Positions 20,656 through 33,187 of a stretch of 64,000 bases of DNA are shown here, in pieces (position 1 is the first letter of the stretch; every line of letters starts with the position of its first letter). The notes beneath the pieces were generated by a model. That model saw nothing but the letters and a program-made list of their open reading frames with translations, did no database searches and had not been told where the DNA came from. The position numbers were made by a program, and so were the translations under genes. The DNA comes from Pseudomonas migulae (GTDB lineage: Bacteria; Pseudomonadota; Gammaproteobacteria; Pseudomonadales; Pseudomonadaceae), in contig NZ_JALJWR010000001.1 in the NCBI RefSeq assembly GCF_024169315.1, positions 4,824,501 through 4,888,500 of the forward strand, read 5' to 3'.

Positions 20656-21629
20656 TACATTACTCCCGCGCGCAGCAAGTCGTGCATGTTCAAGGCGCCG
20701 ACCGGACGGTCTTCGCTGTCGACCACGACCAGCGCGTTGATTTTATGGTCTTCCATGATTTTCAGGGCCTCGGCGGCGAGCATTTCGGCGCGGGCAGTCT
20801 TGCCGTGGGCAGTCATGACCTGGTCGATCGTGGCGCTGTGAATATCGATGCTGCGATCCAGGGTACGGCGCAAATCACCGTCGGTGAAGATCCCGGCGAG
20901 CTTGCCGTCGGTTTCCAGAATAACGGTCATGCCCAGGCCCTTGCGGGTCATTTCCATCAGCGCGTCCTTGAGCAGGGTGCCGCGCTGCACCTGCGGCAGT
21001 TCCTGCCCGGCGTGCATGACGTTTTCCACTTTCAACAGCAGGCGTCGACCCAGCGCGCCACCGGGGTGGGAAAAGGCGAAGTCTTCAGCGGTAAAGCCGC
21101 GGGCTTCGAGCAACGCAACGGCCAGGGCATCGCCCATGACCAGGGCAGCGGTGGTCGACGACGTCGGGGCCAGGTTCAACGGGCAGGCCTCATGCTCGAC
21201 GTGCACGTTGAGGTTGACCTCGGCAGCCTTGGCTAGCGGGGAGTCGGGATTGCCGGTCACGCTGATCAATTGGATGCCCAGGCGCTTGATCAGCGGCAGC
21301 AGGGTGACGATTTCATTGGTGGAGCCGGAGTTCGACAAGGCCAGGATGATGTCGTCGCGGGTAATCATGCCCATGTCGCCATGGCTGGCTTCGGCCGGGT
21401 GCACAAAGAAAGCCGTGGTGCCGGTGCTGGCAAGGGTGGCGGCAATCTTGTTGCCGATATGCCCCGATTTGCCCATGCCGACCACGACCACGCGGCCTTT
21501 GCTGGCCAGAATCATCTCGCAAGCGCGTACGAAATCTGCGTCGATATGGGGCAGCAAGCCTTGTACGGCTTCCAGTTCGAGGCGGATGGTGCGTTGTGCT
21601 GATTGAATCAGGTCGCTGGATTGGCTCAT
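20655..21629 (-). CDS. kdsD: Arabinose-5-phosphate isomerase KdsD
   Basis: 324 aa. An N-terminal SIS sugar isomerase domain (VVVGMGKSGHIGNKIAATLASTG, residues about 50-70) is followed by a pair of CBS domains (about 205-324). It makes D-arabinose 5-phosphate from ribulose 5-phosphate, the first committed Kdo step. The ATG at 21629 gives MSQSSDLIQSAQ; the longer frame to 21692 runs into the promoter region. It heads the kdsD-kdsC-lptC-lptA-lptB set and is divergent from mlaF (275 bp between). Confidence 0.95.
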   Translation of the reverse strand: MSQSSDLIQSAQRTIRLELEAVQGLLPHIDADFVRACEMILASKGRVVVVGMGKSGHIGNKIAATLASTGTTAFFVHPAEASHGDMGMITRDDIILALSNSGSTNEIVTLLPLIKRLGIQLISVTGNPDSPLAKAAEVNLNVHVEHEACPLNLAPTSSTTAALVMGDALAVALLEARGFTAEDFAFSHPGGALGRRLLLKVENVMHAGQELPQVQRGTLLKDALMEMTRKGLGMTVILETDGKLAGIFTDGDLRRTLDRSIDIHSATIDQVMTAHGKTARAEMLAAEALKIMEDHKINALVVVDSEDRPVGALNMHDLLRAGVM

Positions 21630-21904
21630 GTCAGAAATCGTATAGCCTGATGAAAAGGCGGCGATTATAGCGGTAATGATCGAAACCCTCACGCAAGTTC
21701 GTCGCGCTTTGACATTCCCTGTTACTTAAACCTTCTAAATGAAGCGTTTTGCCCGCCATATCGCTGAACATGACCTGGCTTGGCCCTTGGGCGGTTGGCC
21801 TTTGCAGTGATATAGTTCGCCGCCAGTTCGGCCTGCCCGGGAGGTATGTGCTTTCGTCAGAAAGTCAGGCGTCCGAGTGAGAGGCTGCATCGCAAGGAGT
21901 TTAG

Positions 21905-22714
21905 ATGAGTGCCGATAACGCCTACGCGGTCGAGCTGAAGGGACTGACCTTCAAGCGCGGTGCGCGCAGCATTTTCAATAACGTCGATATCCGTATTCCA
22001 CGCGGCAAGGTCACCGGCATCATGGGGCCTTCGGGGTGTGGCAAGACCACACTGTTGCGTTTGATGGGCGCCCAATTGCGCCCGACCAAGGGTGAAGTCT
22101 GGGTCAACGGTCAGAACCTGCCGAAACTGTCGCGCAGCGATCTGTTCGATGCGCGCAAGCACATGGGCGTGCTGTTTCAGAGCGGCGCACTGTTTACCGA
22201 TCTCGACGTGTTCGAGAACGTCGCCTTTCCGCTACGCGTTCATACCGAGCTTCCGGAAGAAATGATCCGGGACATCGTCCTGCTCAAATTACAGGCCGTG
22301 GGCCTGCGTGGCGCCATCGACCTGATGCCTGACGAGCTGTCCGGCGGCATGAAGCGCCGTGTCGCGCTGGCCCGGGCGATTGCCCTCGATCCGCAGATTC
22401 TCATGTATGACGAACCCTTCGTCGGTCAGGACCCGATCGCCATGGGCGTATTGGTGCGCCTGATCCGCCTGCTCAACGATGCCCTGGGCATCACCAGCAT
22501 CGTGGTCTCCCACGACCTGGCCGAGACCGCGAGCATCGCCGACTACATCTATGTGGTCGGTGAAGGCCAGGTGTTGGGGCAGGGCACGCCTGAGGAACTG
22601 ATGAACTCGCAAGAGCCACGGATTCGCCAATTCATGACCGGCGAACCCGACGGCCCGGTCGCATACCACTTTCCAGCGACGGATTACCGCGCAGATCTTC
22701 TGGGGAAGCGTTGA
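21905..22714 (+). CDS. mlaF: Mla phospholipid ABC transporter ATPase MlaF
   Basis: 269 aa ATPase of the MlaFEDB inner-membrane complex that handles phospholipids exchanged with the outer membrane. Walker [10 protein letters not shown], signature [15 protein letters not shown] and Walker [14 protein letters not shown] are complete. An AAGGAG site precedes the ATG. The stop overlaps the mlaE start, as in the E. coli operon. Confidence 0.96.
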   Translation: MSADNAYAVELKGLTFKRGARSIFNNVDIRIPRGKVTGIMGPSGCGKTTLLRLMGAQLRPTKGEVWVNGQNLPKLSRSDLFDARKHMGVLFQSGALFTDLDVFENVAFPLRVHTELPEEMIRDIVLLKLQAVGLRGAIDLMPDELSGGMKRRVALARAIALDPQILMYDEPFVGQDPIAMGVLVRLIRLLNDALGITSIVVSHDLAETASIADYIYVVGEGQVLGQGTPEELMNSQEPRIRQFMTGEPDGPVAYHFPATDYRADLLGKR

Positions 22715-23511
22715 TGCGCAAGATTTCACTCATAGAACGCGTGCGCCGGTTCGGTCACGCCGGCATCGACGTGCTGGCGGTGTTCGGCCGTTCGACGATT
22801 TTCCTGTTTCATGCCTTGCTCGGCCGTGGTGGCATCGGCGGTGGGTTCGGCCTGCTGATCAAGCAGCTGCATTCGGTGGGCGTGATGTCCCTGGTGATCA
22901 TTGTGGTCTCCGGGGTGTTCATCGGCATGGTGCTGGCGCTGCAAGGGTTCAATATCCTGTCCAGCTACGGTTCGGAGCAGGCGGTGGGGCAGATGGTTGC
23001 CCTGACCTTGCTGCGCGAATTGGGCCCCGTGGTCACGGCATTGCTGTTCGCCGGACGCGCCGGTTCAGCCCTGACGGCTGAAATCGGCAACATGAAATCC
23101 ACCGAGCAGCTGTCCAGTCTGGAAATGATTGGTGTCGACCCGCTCAAGTACATCATTGCCCCGCGCCTGTGGGCCGGCTTCATTTCCCTGCCGGTGCTGG
23201 CGATGATTTTCAGCGTCGTGGGGATCTGGGGTGGTTCGTGGGTGGCCGTCGACTGGCTGGGTGTGTATGAAGGTTCCTACTGGTCCAACATGCAGAACAG
23301 CGTGACGTTCACTGACGATGTGCTCAACGGCATCATCAAAAGTATCGTTTTCGCCTTTGTCGTGACCTGGATTGCCGTATTCCAAGGCTATGACTGCGAG
23401 CCCACATCCGAGGGGATCAGTCGTGCCACTACCAAGACCGTGGTGTATGCCTCGTTGGCTGTACTCGGCCTGGACTTTATTCTGACCGCCTTGATGTTTG
23501 GAGATTTCTGA
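22714..23511 (+). CDS. mlaE: Mla phospholipid ABC transporter permease MlaE
   Basis: 265 aa integral membrane permease of the MlaE/YrbE family with five to six hydrophobic segments and the conserved [24 protein letters not shown] region. The ATG at 22714 shares a base with the mlaF stop; a TTG at 22711 is less likely. The stop overlaps mlaD by one base. Confidence 0.96.
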   Translation: MRKISLIERVRRFGHAGIDVLAVFGRSTIFLFHALLGRGGIGGGFGLLIKQLHSVGVMSLVIIVVSGVFIGMVLALQGFNILSSYGSEQAVGQMVALTLLRELGPVVTALLFAGRAGSALTAEIGNMKSTEQLSSLEMIGVDPLKYIIAPRLWAGFISLPVLAMIFSVVGIWGGSWVAVDWLGVYEGSYWSNMQNSVTFTDDVLNGIIKSIVFAFVVTWIAVFQGYDCEPTSEGISRATTKTVVYASLAVLGLDFILTALMFGDF

Positions 23512-23978
23512 TGCAAAACCGCACCCTGGAAATCGGTGTCGGCCTTTTCTTGCTGGCTGGCATCCTGGCTTTGCTGTTGCTGGCGTTGCGGGTGAGTGGC
23601 CTGTCCCCGAGCGCAACGACCGATACGTATAAACTTTATGCCTATTTCGACAATATCGCCGGTTTGACGGTCAGAGCTAAAGTGACCATGGCCGGTGTGA
23701 CCATCGGCAAGGTCACGGCGATCGATCTGGACCGCGACAGCTTCACCGGTCGGGTGACGATGCAACTGGAAAAGCGTGTAGATAACCTGCCGACGGACTC
23801 CACTGCATCTATTCTGACTGCTGGCCTGTTGGGCGAGAAATACATCGGTATCAGCGTGGGCGGCGAAGAAGGCCTGCTCAAGGATGGTGGAACCATCCAT
23901 GACACCCAGTCGTCGCTGGTGCTCGAGGACCTGATCGGTAAATTCCTGCTCAATACCGTTAGCAAAGACGCCAAATGA
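23511..23978 (+). CDS. mlaD: Mla outer-membrane lipid asymmetry protein MlaD (MCE domain)
   Basis: 155 aa. One N-terminal membrane helix (EIGVGLFLLAGILALLLLALRV) anchors a periplasmic MCE domain (YAYFDNIAGLTVRAKVTMAGVTIG) that forms a hexameric lipid ring on MlaFE. The LGEKYIGIS motif typical of MlaD follows. It is shorter than E. coli MlaD at the C-terminus, as is usual in Pseudomonas. Confidence 0.95.
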   Translation: MQNRTLEIGVGLFLLAGILALLLLALRVSGLSPSATTDTYKLYAYFDNIAGLTVRAKVTMAGVTIGKVTAIDLDRDSFTGRVTMQLEKRVDNLPTDSTASILTAGLLGEKYIGISVGGEEGLLKDGGTIHDTQSSLVLEDLIGKFLLNTVSKDAK

Positions 23979-23989
23979 GGAGCTTTTGA

Positions 23990-24631
23990 ATGATCTCTAC
24001 CTTGCGACGTGGCCTGTTGGTATTACTCGCGGCCCTGCCGTTGATGGCTAACGCCGTGGCGGCGCCTTCCGCGCACGAACTGGTCCAGGACACCACAACC
24101 CGGTTGTTGGCGGATCTGTCCGCCAACAAAGAGAAGTACAAGCAGGATCCGCAGGATTTCTATACGGCTCTGAACACCATCGTCGGGCCTGTGGTGGATG
24201 CCGAGGGCATTTCCAAGAGCATCATGACGGTCAAGTATTCGAAGAAAGCCACGCCGGCACAGATGAAAACCTTCGAGGAAAACTTCAAGAGGGGCCTGTT
24301 CCAGTTCTATGGCAATGCTTTGCTTGAGTACAACAACCAGGGCATCACCGTTGATCCGGCCAAAGACGAGTCGGGCGATCGCACCAGCGTTGGCATGACC
24401 GTCAAAGGCAGTAACGGCGCGATCTATCCTGTGTCCTACACACTCGAAAAGATCAATGGCGAGTGGAAACTGCGCAACGTGATCATCAATGGCATCAACA
24501 TCGGCAAGCTGTTCCGTGATCAGTTCGCTGATGCGATGCAGCGCAATGGCAACGACCTGGACAAGACCATCAATGGTTGGGCCGGTGAAGTCGCCAAAGC
24601 CAAGGAAGCCAGCGAGAAGCAAGCCCAATGA
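23990..24631 (+). CDS. mlaC: Periplasmic phospholipid-binding protein MlaC
   Basis: 213 aa with a Sec signal peptide (residues about 1-22, LLVLLAALPLMANAVA) followed by the MlaC/Ttg2D fold. It shuttles phospholipids between MlaA-OmpC and MlaFEDB. The conserved regions are YKQDPQDFYTALNTIVGPVVD and the C-terminal GEWKLRNVIINGINIGK. It overlaps mlaB by four bases. Confidence 0.95.
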   Translation: MISTLRRGLLVLLAALPLMANAVAAPSAHELVQDTTTRLLADLSANKEKYKQDPQDFYTALNTIVGPVVDAEGISKSIMTVKYSKKATPAQMKTFEENFKRGLFQFYGNALLEYNNQGITVDPAKDESGDRTSVGMTVKGSNGAIYPVSYTLEKINGEWKLRNVIINGINIGKLFRDQFADAMQRNGNDLDKTINGWAGEVAKAKEASEKQAQ

Positions 24632-24933
24632 GTGTATCGGCCATTCGCATGAATGAATCCGGTGAGCTGATGCTCAGCGGCATGCTGGACTACCGCACCG
24701 GTCCGGGCCTGCGCAAGCAGGGCCAGGCACTGATCAAGGCCAGCAAGGCCGCCACACTGGTGGTGGATTGTTCGGCGGTGTTGAAGTCCAGCAGCGTTGG
24801 CTTGTCGCTGTTGCTGTGTTTCATGCGTGATGCGCAGGAGGCCGGCAAGCCGCTGAGCATCCGTGCAATGCCAGAAGACATGCGTGAAATTGCTCAGGTC
24901 AGCGAATTGACCGAGCTGTTGGCGCATCCCTAA
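24628..24933 (+). CDS. mlaB: STAS-domain protein MlaB
   Basis: 101 aa single STAS domain, the cytoplasmic subunit that binds MlaF and is needed for its stability and activity. The STAS core LVVDCSAVLKSSSVGLSLLLCF contains the loop equivalent to the phosphorylatable serine of anti-anti-sigma factors. It is last of mlaFEDCB and is followed by a terminator. Confidence 0.93.
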   Translation: MSVSAIRMNESGELMLSGMLDYRTGPGLRKQGQALIKASKAATLVVDCSAVLKSSSVGLSLLLCFMRDAQEAGKPLSIRAMPEDMREIAQVSELTELLAHP

Positions 24934-24947
24934 CCGCATCGATAAGG

Positions 24948-25001
24948 AAGCCCCCCGTCAGAGTCCTGCTTCGCGGGGTTCGCAGGCGCGGGGCTTTTTT
25001 G
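24948..25001 (+). terminator. Rho-independent terminator after mlaB
   Basis: AAGCCCC pairs with GGGGCTT around an inner GC-rich structure, followed by six T. It lies between mlaB and ibaG and separates the mla operon from ibaG-murA. Confidence 0.8.
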
Positions 25002-25046
25002 TATGATGTCCGACCCGCGCGCACAGGGCGCCGATTGAGGTTGAGC

Positions 25047-26586
<1,540 letters not shown>

Positions 26587-26714
26587 TTTTTTTGCTGCAT
26601 GGGCATAAGGATGTGCCCGTTGAATTCGTTTCAAGTCGGGGGTGCTTCACCCTCGATGTGTGTCCGGCGCCGTTTGTGACCGGGCACGTACCTTGATAAG
26701 GACTGACGTTTCCC

Positions 26715-27350
26715 ATGTTGACCATCGCACTGTCCAAGGGCCGCATCCTTGACGACACCCTGCCGCTTCTGGCTGAAGCGGGCATCGTGCCGACCGAGAA
26801 TCCGGACAAGAGCCGCAAGCTGATCATCCCCACGACCCAGGCCGATGTGCGCCTGCTGATCGTGCGCGCCACCGACGTGCCGACTTATGTCGAACATGGT
26901 GCCGCTGACCTGGGCGTCGCCGGTAAAGATGTGCTGATGGAATACGGCGGCCAGGGCCTGTACGAGCCTCTGGACCTGCGAATTGCCCTCTGCAAGCTGA
27001 TGACCGCTGGTCGTGTCGGCGACGTCGAGCCCAAGGGCCGTCTTCGCGTGGCCACCAAGTTCGTCAACATTGCCAAGCGCTATTACGCCGAACAGGGCCG
27101 CCAGGTCGACATCATCAAGCTCTACGGCTCGATGGAACTGGCGCCGCTGATCGGTCTGGCGGACAAGATCATCGACGTGGTCGACACCGGCAATACGCTG
27201 CGAGCCAATGGCCTGGAACCTCAGGATTTCATTGCCGACATCAGCTCCCGGCTGATCGTCAACAAAGCTTCGATGAAAATGCAGCACGCCCGTATCCAGG
27301 CGTTGATCGACACCCTGCGCAAGGCAGTGGAGTCTCGACACCGCGGCTGA
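26715..27350 (+). CDS. hisG: ATP phosphoribosyltransferase catalytic subunit, short form HisG
   Basis: 211 aa, the short HisG lacking the C-terminal histidine-binding domain; such enzymes need HisZ as regulatory partner, which is not in this window. It catalyses the first histidine biosynthesis step. The PRPP-binding loop is [13 protein letters not shown], and the N-terminus [19 protein letters not shown] is standard. It lies between murA and hisD. Confidence 0.97.
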   Translation: MLTIALSKGRILDDTLPLLAEAGIVPTENPDKSRKLIIPTTQADVRLLIVRATDVPTYVEHGAADLGVAGKDVLMEYGGQGLYEPLDLRIALCKLMTAGRVGDVEPKGRLRVATKFVNIAKRYYAEQGRQVDIIKLYGSMELAPLIGLADKIIDVVDTGNTLRANGLEPQDFIADISSRLIVNKASMKMQHARIQALIDTLRKAVESRHRG

Positions 27351-27402
27351 TTCACCTGCGCGACTGCAAGGCGCGCCGTCTATCCGCCTCATAGCCAGAA
27401 TT

Positions 27403-27452
27403 CTCAGGTGCCCAAGCGGATCGAATGTTAGCTTCGGGCGCCTGAGTTTTTT
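27403..27452 (+). terminator. Hairpin with T-run between hisG and hisD
   Basis: CTCAGGTGCCC pairs with GGGCGCCTGAG (near-perfect) around about 22 bases, followed by six T, and ends 23 bp before the hisD ATG. By form it is an intrinsic terminator; it could partially end hisG transcripts or act as an attenuator ahead of hisDC. Confidence 0.75.
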
Positions 27453-27475
27453 GCCAATCCTATGAGGCTCTCGCT

Positions 27476-28813
27476 ATGACCGCACCGACTGCAATTCGCC
27501 GACTCAACGCTGCTGACCCGGATTTCGCGCATCATCTGGATCATCTGCTGAGCTGGGAAAGTGTGTCTGACGACTCGGTCAATCAGCGGGTGCTGGACAT
27601 CATCAAGGCCGTGCGCGAACGCGGCGATGCGGCGCTGGTGGATTTCACCCGGCAGTTCGACGGTCTGGACGTCGCCTCGATGGCCGACCTGATCCTGCCG
27701 CGCGAACGCCTGGAACTGGCCCTGACCCGAATCACCGTGCCTCAGCGCGAAGCCCTGGAAAAAGCCGCGGCCCGCGTGCGCAGCTACCACGAGAAGCAAA
27801 AGCAGGACTCCTGGAGCTACACCGAAGCCGACGGCACCGTGCTGGGCCAGAAGGTCACGCCACTGGATCGCGCCGGTCTGTACGTGCCGGGCGGCAAGGC
27901 GTCTTACCCGTCGTCCGTATTGATGAACGCGATTCCGGCCAAGGTGGCCGGCGTGACCGAAGTGGTCATGGTCGTACCGACCCCGCGCGGTGAAATCAAC
28001 GAGCTGGTGCTGGCCGCCGCCTGCATTGCCGGCGTTGACCGCGTCTTCACCATCGGTGGCGCACAAGCGGTTGCCGCGCTGGCTTACGGCACCGAAAGCG
28101 TGCCGAAGGTCGACAAGGTGGTCGGTCCGGGCAACATCTATGTCGCCACCGCCAAGCGCCATGTGTTTGGCCAGGTCGGCATCGACATGATCGCCGGTCC
28201 ATCGGAAATCCTCGTGGTGTGCGACGGCAAGACGGATCCGGACTGGATCGCCATGGACCTGTTCTCCCAGGCCGAACACGACGAAGATGCCCAGGCGATT
28301 CTGGTCAGCCCGGACGCCGAATTCCTCGACAAGGTCGCCGCCAGCATCGCTAAACTGCTGCCGACCATGGAGCGCGCCGAGATCATCGAAACGTCGATCA
28401 ATGGCCGTGGTGCGCTGATCAAAGTGCGTGACATGGAACAGGCCATTGAAGTGGCCAACCGCATCGCACCGGAGCACCTGGAGTTGTCGGTTGCCGATCC
28501 GCAAGCCTGGTTACCGCAGATCCGCCACGCCGGTGCGATCTTCATGGGCCGCCACACCTCCGAAGCCTTGGGCGATTATTGCGCCGGTCCGAACCACGTA
28601 TTGCCGACTTCCGGCACTGCGCGATTCTCCTCGCCGCTGGGTGTGTACGACTTCCAGAAACGCTCGTCGATCATCTTCTGCTCCGAGCAGGGTGCGTCCG
28701 ACCTGGGCAAGACCGCTTCCGTGCTGGCCCGTGGCGAGTCGCTGACCGCCCACGCGCGGAGCGCCGAATACCGCATCCTTGACGAAGACTTTTCACAAGG
28801 GCAGGGGAACTGA
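27476..28813 (+). CDS. hisD: Histidinol dehydrogenase HisD
   Basis: 445 aa zinc enzyme that oxidises histidinol to histidine in two NAD-dependent steps. The signature runs through [22 protein letters not shown], and the catalytic base and zinc ligands are in [12 protein letters not shown] and APEHLEL. It is followed two bases later by hisC, so these are co-translated. Confidence 0.97.
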   Translation: MTAPTAIRRLNAADPDFAHHLDHLLSWESVSDDSVNQRVLDIIKAVRERGDAALVDFTRQFDGLDVASMADLILPRERLELALTRITVPQREALEKAAARVRSYHEKQKQDSWSYTEADGTVLGQKVTPLDRAGLYVPGGKASYPSSVLMNAIPAKVAGVTEVVMVVPTPRGEINELVLAAACIAGVDRVFTIGGAQAVAALAYGTESVPKVDKVVGPGNIYVATAKRHVFGQVGIDMIAGPSEILVVCDGKTDPDWIAMDLFSQAEHDEDAQAILVSPDAEFLDKVAASIAKLLPTMERAEIIETSINGRGALIKVRDMEQAIEVANRIAPEHLELSVADPQAWLPQIRHAGAIFMGRHTSEALGDYCAGPNHVLPTSGTARFSSPLGVYDFQKRSSIIFCSEQGASDLGKTASVLARGESLTAHARSAEYRILDEDFSQGQGN

Positions 28814-28815
28814 AC

Positions 28816-29868
28816 ATGAGTAAATTCTGGAGCCCGTTCGTCAAGAATCTGGTGCCTTACGTACCGGGCGAGCAGCCGAAACTGGCAAAACTGGTGAAGC
28901 TCAACACCAACGAAAATCCTTACGGCCCATCGCCCAAGGCCTTGGCCGCGATGCAGACCGAACTGAACGACAACCTGCGTCTGTACCCGGACCCGAACAG
29001 TGATGTGCTCAAGAGCGCAGTCGCCAGGTATTACGGCGTGCAGGGCAATCAAGTGTTCCTCGGCAACGGTTCCGATGAAGTCCTGGCGCACATCTTTCAC
29101 GGTTTGCTGCAGCACGATAAACCGCTGCTGTTCCCGGATATCAGCTACAGCTTCTACCCGGTTTACTGCGGGCTGTATGGCATCACGTTCGACGCGGTGC
29201 CGCTGGACGAGCAGTTCCAGATCGACCCGGCGGACTACGCCAAACCGAACGGCGGGATCATTTTCCCCAACCCGAACGCGCCGACCGGTTGCCTGCTGAC
29301 GCTGGACGCGGTTGAGCAGATTCTCAAGGCCAGCCCGGATTCGGTGGTCGTGGTGGACGAGGCTTACATCGACTTTGGTGGCGAAACGGCGATCAGTCTG
29401 GTGGACCGCTATCCGAATTTGCTGGTGACTCAGACCTTGTCCAAATCCCGTTCGCTGGCTGGCCTGCGAGTAGGGCTGGCGGTCGGGCATCCGGATCTGA
29501 TCGAGGCGCTGGAGCGGATCAAGAACAGCTTCAACTCCTACCCGCTGGATCGCATGGCGAATGTCGGCGCTGCGGCTGCGTTCGAGGACCGTGAGTACTT
29601 CGACAAGACGTGCCGCCTGGTGATCGAACACCGTGAATGGGTGATCTCGCAGTTGCAGGGCAAGGGTTTTGAGGTGTTGCCGTCGGCGGCTAACTTCATT
29701 TTCGCCCGTCATCCGCAGCACGATGCGGCGGGGCTGGCGGCGAAGCTGCGCGAACAGGGCGTGATCGTTCGGCACTTCAAGCAGGAGCGGATTGCCCAGT
29801 TCCTGCGGATCTCGATCGGCACGCCGGAACAGAATCAGGCATTGATCGACGGCCTCGGCGACCTCTAA
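28816..29868 (+). CDS. hisC: Histidinol-phosphate aminotransferase HisC
   Basis: 350 aa PLP-dependent class II aminotransferase. The PLP lysine is in [14 protein letters not shown] and the conserved N-terminal [12 protein letters not shown] loop binds substrate. The start at 28816 follows hisD closely. A second hisC-like gene may exist elsewhere in pseudomonads; this copy is the one in the hisGDC cluster. Confidence 0.96.
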   Translation: MSKFWSPFVKNLVPYVPGEQPKLAKLVKLNTNENPYGPSPKALAAMQTELNDNLRLYPDPNSDVLKSAVARYYGVQGNQVFLGNGSDEVLAHIFHGLLQHDKPLLFPDISYSFYPVYCGLYGITFDAVPLDEQFQIDPADYAKPNGGIIFPNPNAPTGCLLTLDAVEQILKASPDSVVVVDEAYIDFGGETAISLVDRYPNLLVTQTLSKSRSLAGLRVGLAVGHPDLIEALERIKNSFNSYPLDRMANVGAAAAFEDREYFDKTCRLVIEHREWVISQLQGKGFEVLPSAANFIFARHPQHDAAGLAAKLREQGVIVRHFKQERIAQFLRISIGTPEQNQALIDGLGDL

Positions 29869-29880
29869 CGCACTGCTGAC

Positions 29881-29976
29881 CCTGTAGGAGCGAGGCTTGC
29901 CCGCGAAGAACGATGACACGGTGCATCAAGTACACCGCGTTATCGTTCTTCGCGCGCAAGCCTCGCCCCTACGGGG
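29881..29976. repeat. REP pair, GTAGGAGCGAGGCTTGC type, between convergent hisC and algW
   Basis: The arms are CTGTAGGAGCGAGGCTTGC and the partner ending CCCCTACGGGG, which departs at a few bases. The right end forms a small CCCC-TA-CGGGG hairpin followed by TTTT, so the repeat may double as a terminator for hisC. Confidence 0.85.
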
Positions 29977-29990
29977 TTTTGTGTTGCTGC

Positions 29991-31151
<1,161 letters not shown>

Positions 31152-31253
31152 TAAGCACGTCCTGGAAGGTTGCAGGCGGTATGAGACCGCCCATAATGTC
31201 GCGCATTATACGAGGCCGCGCGCGCCTCTGAACGGGATATTTAGGAGTCTTTT

Positions 31254-32012
31254 ATGGCCGTCGCCCTGAGCACCCTGGTCGAAGAAGCTGACCGTTATCT
31301 GAACAGTGCCAAGATTGCCGATTATTGCCCCAACGGGTTACAGGTTGAGGGTCGGCCGCAGGTGATGCGCATCGTCAGTGGCGTCACCGCCAGTCAGGCA
31401 TTGCTCGACGCGGCGGTCGAAGCCCAGGCCGATCTGGTGCTGGTGCACCACGGTTATTTCTGGAAAGGCGAGAACCCGTGCATCACCGGCATGAAGCAGC
31501 GTAGGTTGAAAACCCTGCTCAAGCACGACATCAGTCTGCTGTCGTATCACTTGCCGCTGGACCTGCATCCGGAAGTCGGCAACAACGTGCAGCTCGCGCG
31601 TCAGCTGGACATCACCGTCGAAGGCCCGCTTGATCCGGATAACCTTAAAGTTGTCGGTCTGGTGGGTTCTCTGAGCGAACCGGTGACACCGCGTGATTTC
31701 GCCCGCCGCGTGCAGGAAGTCATGGGCCGCGAGCCGTTGCTGATCGAAGGCAGCGAGATGATCCGCCGGGTCGGCTGGTGCACCGGTGGCGGCCAGGGTT
31801 ACATCGATCAGGCCGTGCTGGCCGGGGTCGATTTGTACCTCAGTGGTGAAGCGTCCGAACAGACATTCCACAGCGCCCGGGAAAACGACATCAGCTTCAT
31901 CGCCGCCGGCCACCATGCCACTGAGCGTTATGGTGTGCAGGCGTTGGGCGATTACCTGGCGCGACGGTTTGCGCTGGAGCATATTTTCATCGATTGCCCG
32001 AATCCGATCTAG
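31254..32012 (+). CDS. Nif3-like dinuclear metal-centre protein (YbgI/DUF34)
   Basis: 252 aa of the Nif3/YbgI family, toroidal hexamers with a two-metal site; some members resemble GTP cyclohydrolase I type 1, but the physiological role is open. Metal ligands are the HHGYFWKG histidines, the Asp in LPLDLHPEVGNN, and HHATERYGVQ near the C-terminus. An AGGAG site precedes the ATG. It is adjacent to algW, as commonly seen in Pseudomonas. Confidence 0.92.
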   Translation: MAVALSTLVEEADRYLNSAKIADYCPNGLQVEGRPQVMRIVSGVTASQALLDAAVEAQADLVLVHHGYFWKGENPCITGMKQRRLKTLLKHDISLLSYHLPLDLHPEVGNNVQLARQLDITVEGPLDPDNLKVVGLVGSLSEPVTPRDFARRVQEVMGREPLLIEGSEMIRRVGWCTGGGQGYIDQAVLAGVDLYLSGEASEQTFHSARENDISFIAAGHHATERYGVQALGDYLARRFALEHIFIDCPNPI

Positions 32013-32026
32013 TTTTCACACATTCC

Positions 32027-32117
32027 TGTAGGAGCGAGGCTTGCCCGCGAAGAACGATAACGCGGTGTACCTGAGGCACCGCGTTAACGTTATTCGCGGG
32101 CAAGCCTCGCTCCTACA
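32027..32117. repeat. REP pair, GTAGGAGCGAGGCTTGC type
   Basis: Well-conserved arms (TGTAGGAGCGAGGCTTGC and complement) with an inner imperfect stem (AACGCGGTG facing CACCGCGTT) give one long hairpin between the Nif3 gene and cysD. Confidence 0.92.
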
Positions 32118-32139
32118 AAGGGCCCGAGCCCAAACGAGG

Positions 32140-32157
32140 GGGTATATTCATATACCC
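32140..32157. promoter_or_regulatory. Perfect palindrome upstream of cysD, candidate operator
   Basis: GGGTATAT-TC-ATATACCC is an exact inverted repeat with 8-base arms and a 2-base centre, centred about 112 bp before the cysD ATG. Its place ahead of the sulfate-activation operon suggests a binding site for a sulfur regulator such as CysB, or a promoter element; the assignment is inference. Confidence 0.4.
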
Positions 32158-32260
32158 TTTCGATCTAGCTCGCGTCCTGATTAGAAGAGGTCGCTGTGCT
32201 AGGATTCCCCGCTCGAACACGGCCCGCTGGCCGTCCATAAGATCGTTTTCGTGAGTAGCC

Positions 32261-33178
32261 ATGGTCGACAAACTGACGCATCTGAAACAGCTGGAGGCCG
32301 AAAGCATCCACATCATCCGCGAGGTCGCCGCCGAGTTCGATAACCCGGTGATGCTGTACTCCGTCGGTAAAGACTCCGCCGTGATGCTGCACCTTGCGCG
32401 CAAGGCATTCTTCCCGGGCAAACTGCCGTTCCCGGTGATGCACGTCGACACCCGGTGGAAGTTCAAGGAAATGTATGCGTTCCGCGACCGCATGGTCGAA
32501 GAGCTCGGCCTCGACCTGCTGGTGCACGTGAACCCCGATGGCGTCGCGCAGGGCATCAACCCGCTGACCCACGGCAGTGCCAAGCACACCGACATCATGA
32601 AAACCGAAGGCCTGAAGCAGGCCCTCGACAAGTACGGTTTCGACGCCGCGTTCGGTGGCGCTCGCCGCGATGAAGAGAAGTCCCGTGCCAAAGAGCGCGT
32701 GTATTCCTTCCGCGACACCAAGCACCGCTGGGATCCGAAGAACCAGCGTCCAGAGTTGTGGAACGTCTACAACGGCAACGTCAACAAGGGCGAATCGATC
32801 CGCGTTTTCCCGTTGTCGAACTGGACCGAGCTGGACATCTGGCAGTACATCTACCTCGAAGGCATCCCGATCGTGCCGTTGTATTTCGCCGCCGAGCGCG
32901 ACGTCATCGAGATGAATGGCACCTGGATCATGATCGACGACGAACGCCTGCTCAATCACCTGAGCGACGAAGACAAGGCGCGCATCGTCAAGAAGAAAGT
33001 CCGTTTCCGCACACTGGGTGACTACCCGTTGACCGGTGCGGTCGAGTCCGAGGCCACCAGCCTGACCGACATCATTCAGGAAATGCTCCTGACGCGAACT
33101 TCCGAACGCCAGGGCCGGGTCATCGATCACGATGGCGCAGGCTCGATGGAAGAAAAGAAACGTCAGGGTTATTTCTAA
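32261..33178 (+). CDS. cysD: Sulfate adenylyltransferase subunit 2 CysD
   Basis: 305 aa PP-loop ATP sulfurylase subunit that makes adenosine 5'-phosphosulfate. The P-loop-like motif is [17 protein letters not shown] (about residues 33-49), with [16 protein letters not shown] further on. It works with CysN, whose GTP hydrolysis drives the reaction. It is followed 9 bp later by cysNC. Confidence 0.97.
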   Translation: MVDKLTHLKQLEAESIHIIREVAAEFDNPVMLYSVGKDSAVMLHLARKAFFPGKLPFPVMHVDTRWKFKEMYAFRDRMVEELGLDLLVHVNPDGVAQGINPLTHGSAKHTDIMKTEGLKQALDKYGFDAAFGGARRDEEKSRAKERVYSFRDTKHRWDPKNQRPELWNVYNGNVNKGESIRVFPLSNWTELDIWQYIYLEGIPIVPLYFAAERDVIEMNGTWIMIDDERLLNHLSDEDKARIVKKKVRFRTLGDYPLTGAVESEATSLTDIIQEMLLTRTSERQGRVIDHDGAGSMEEKKRQGYF

Positions 33179-33187
33179 GGGGTTGTC

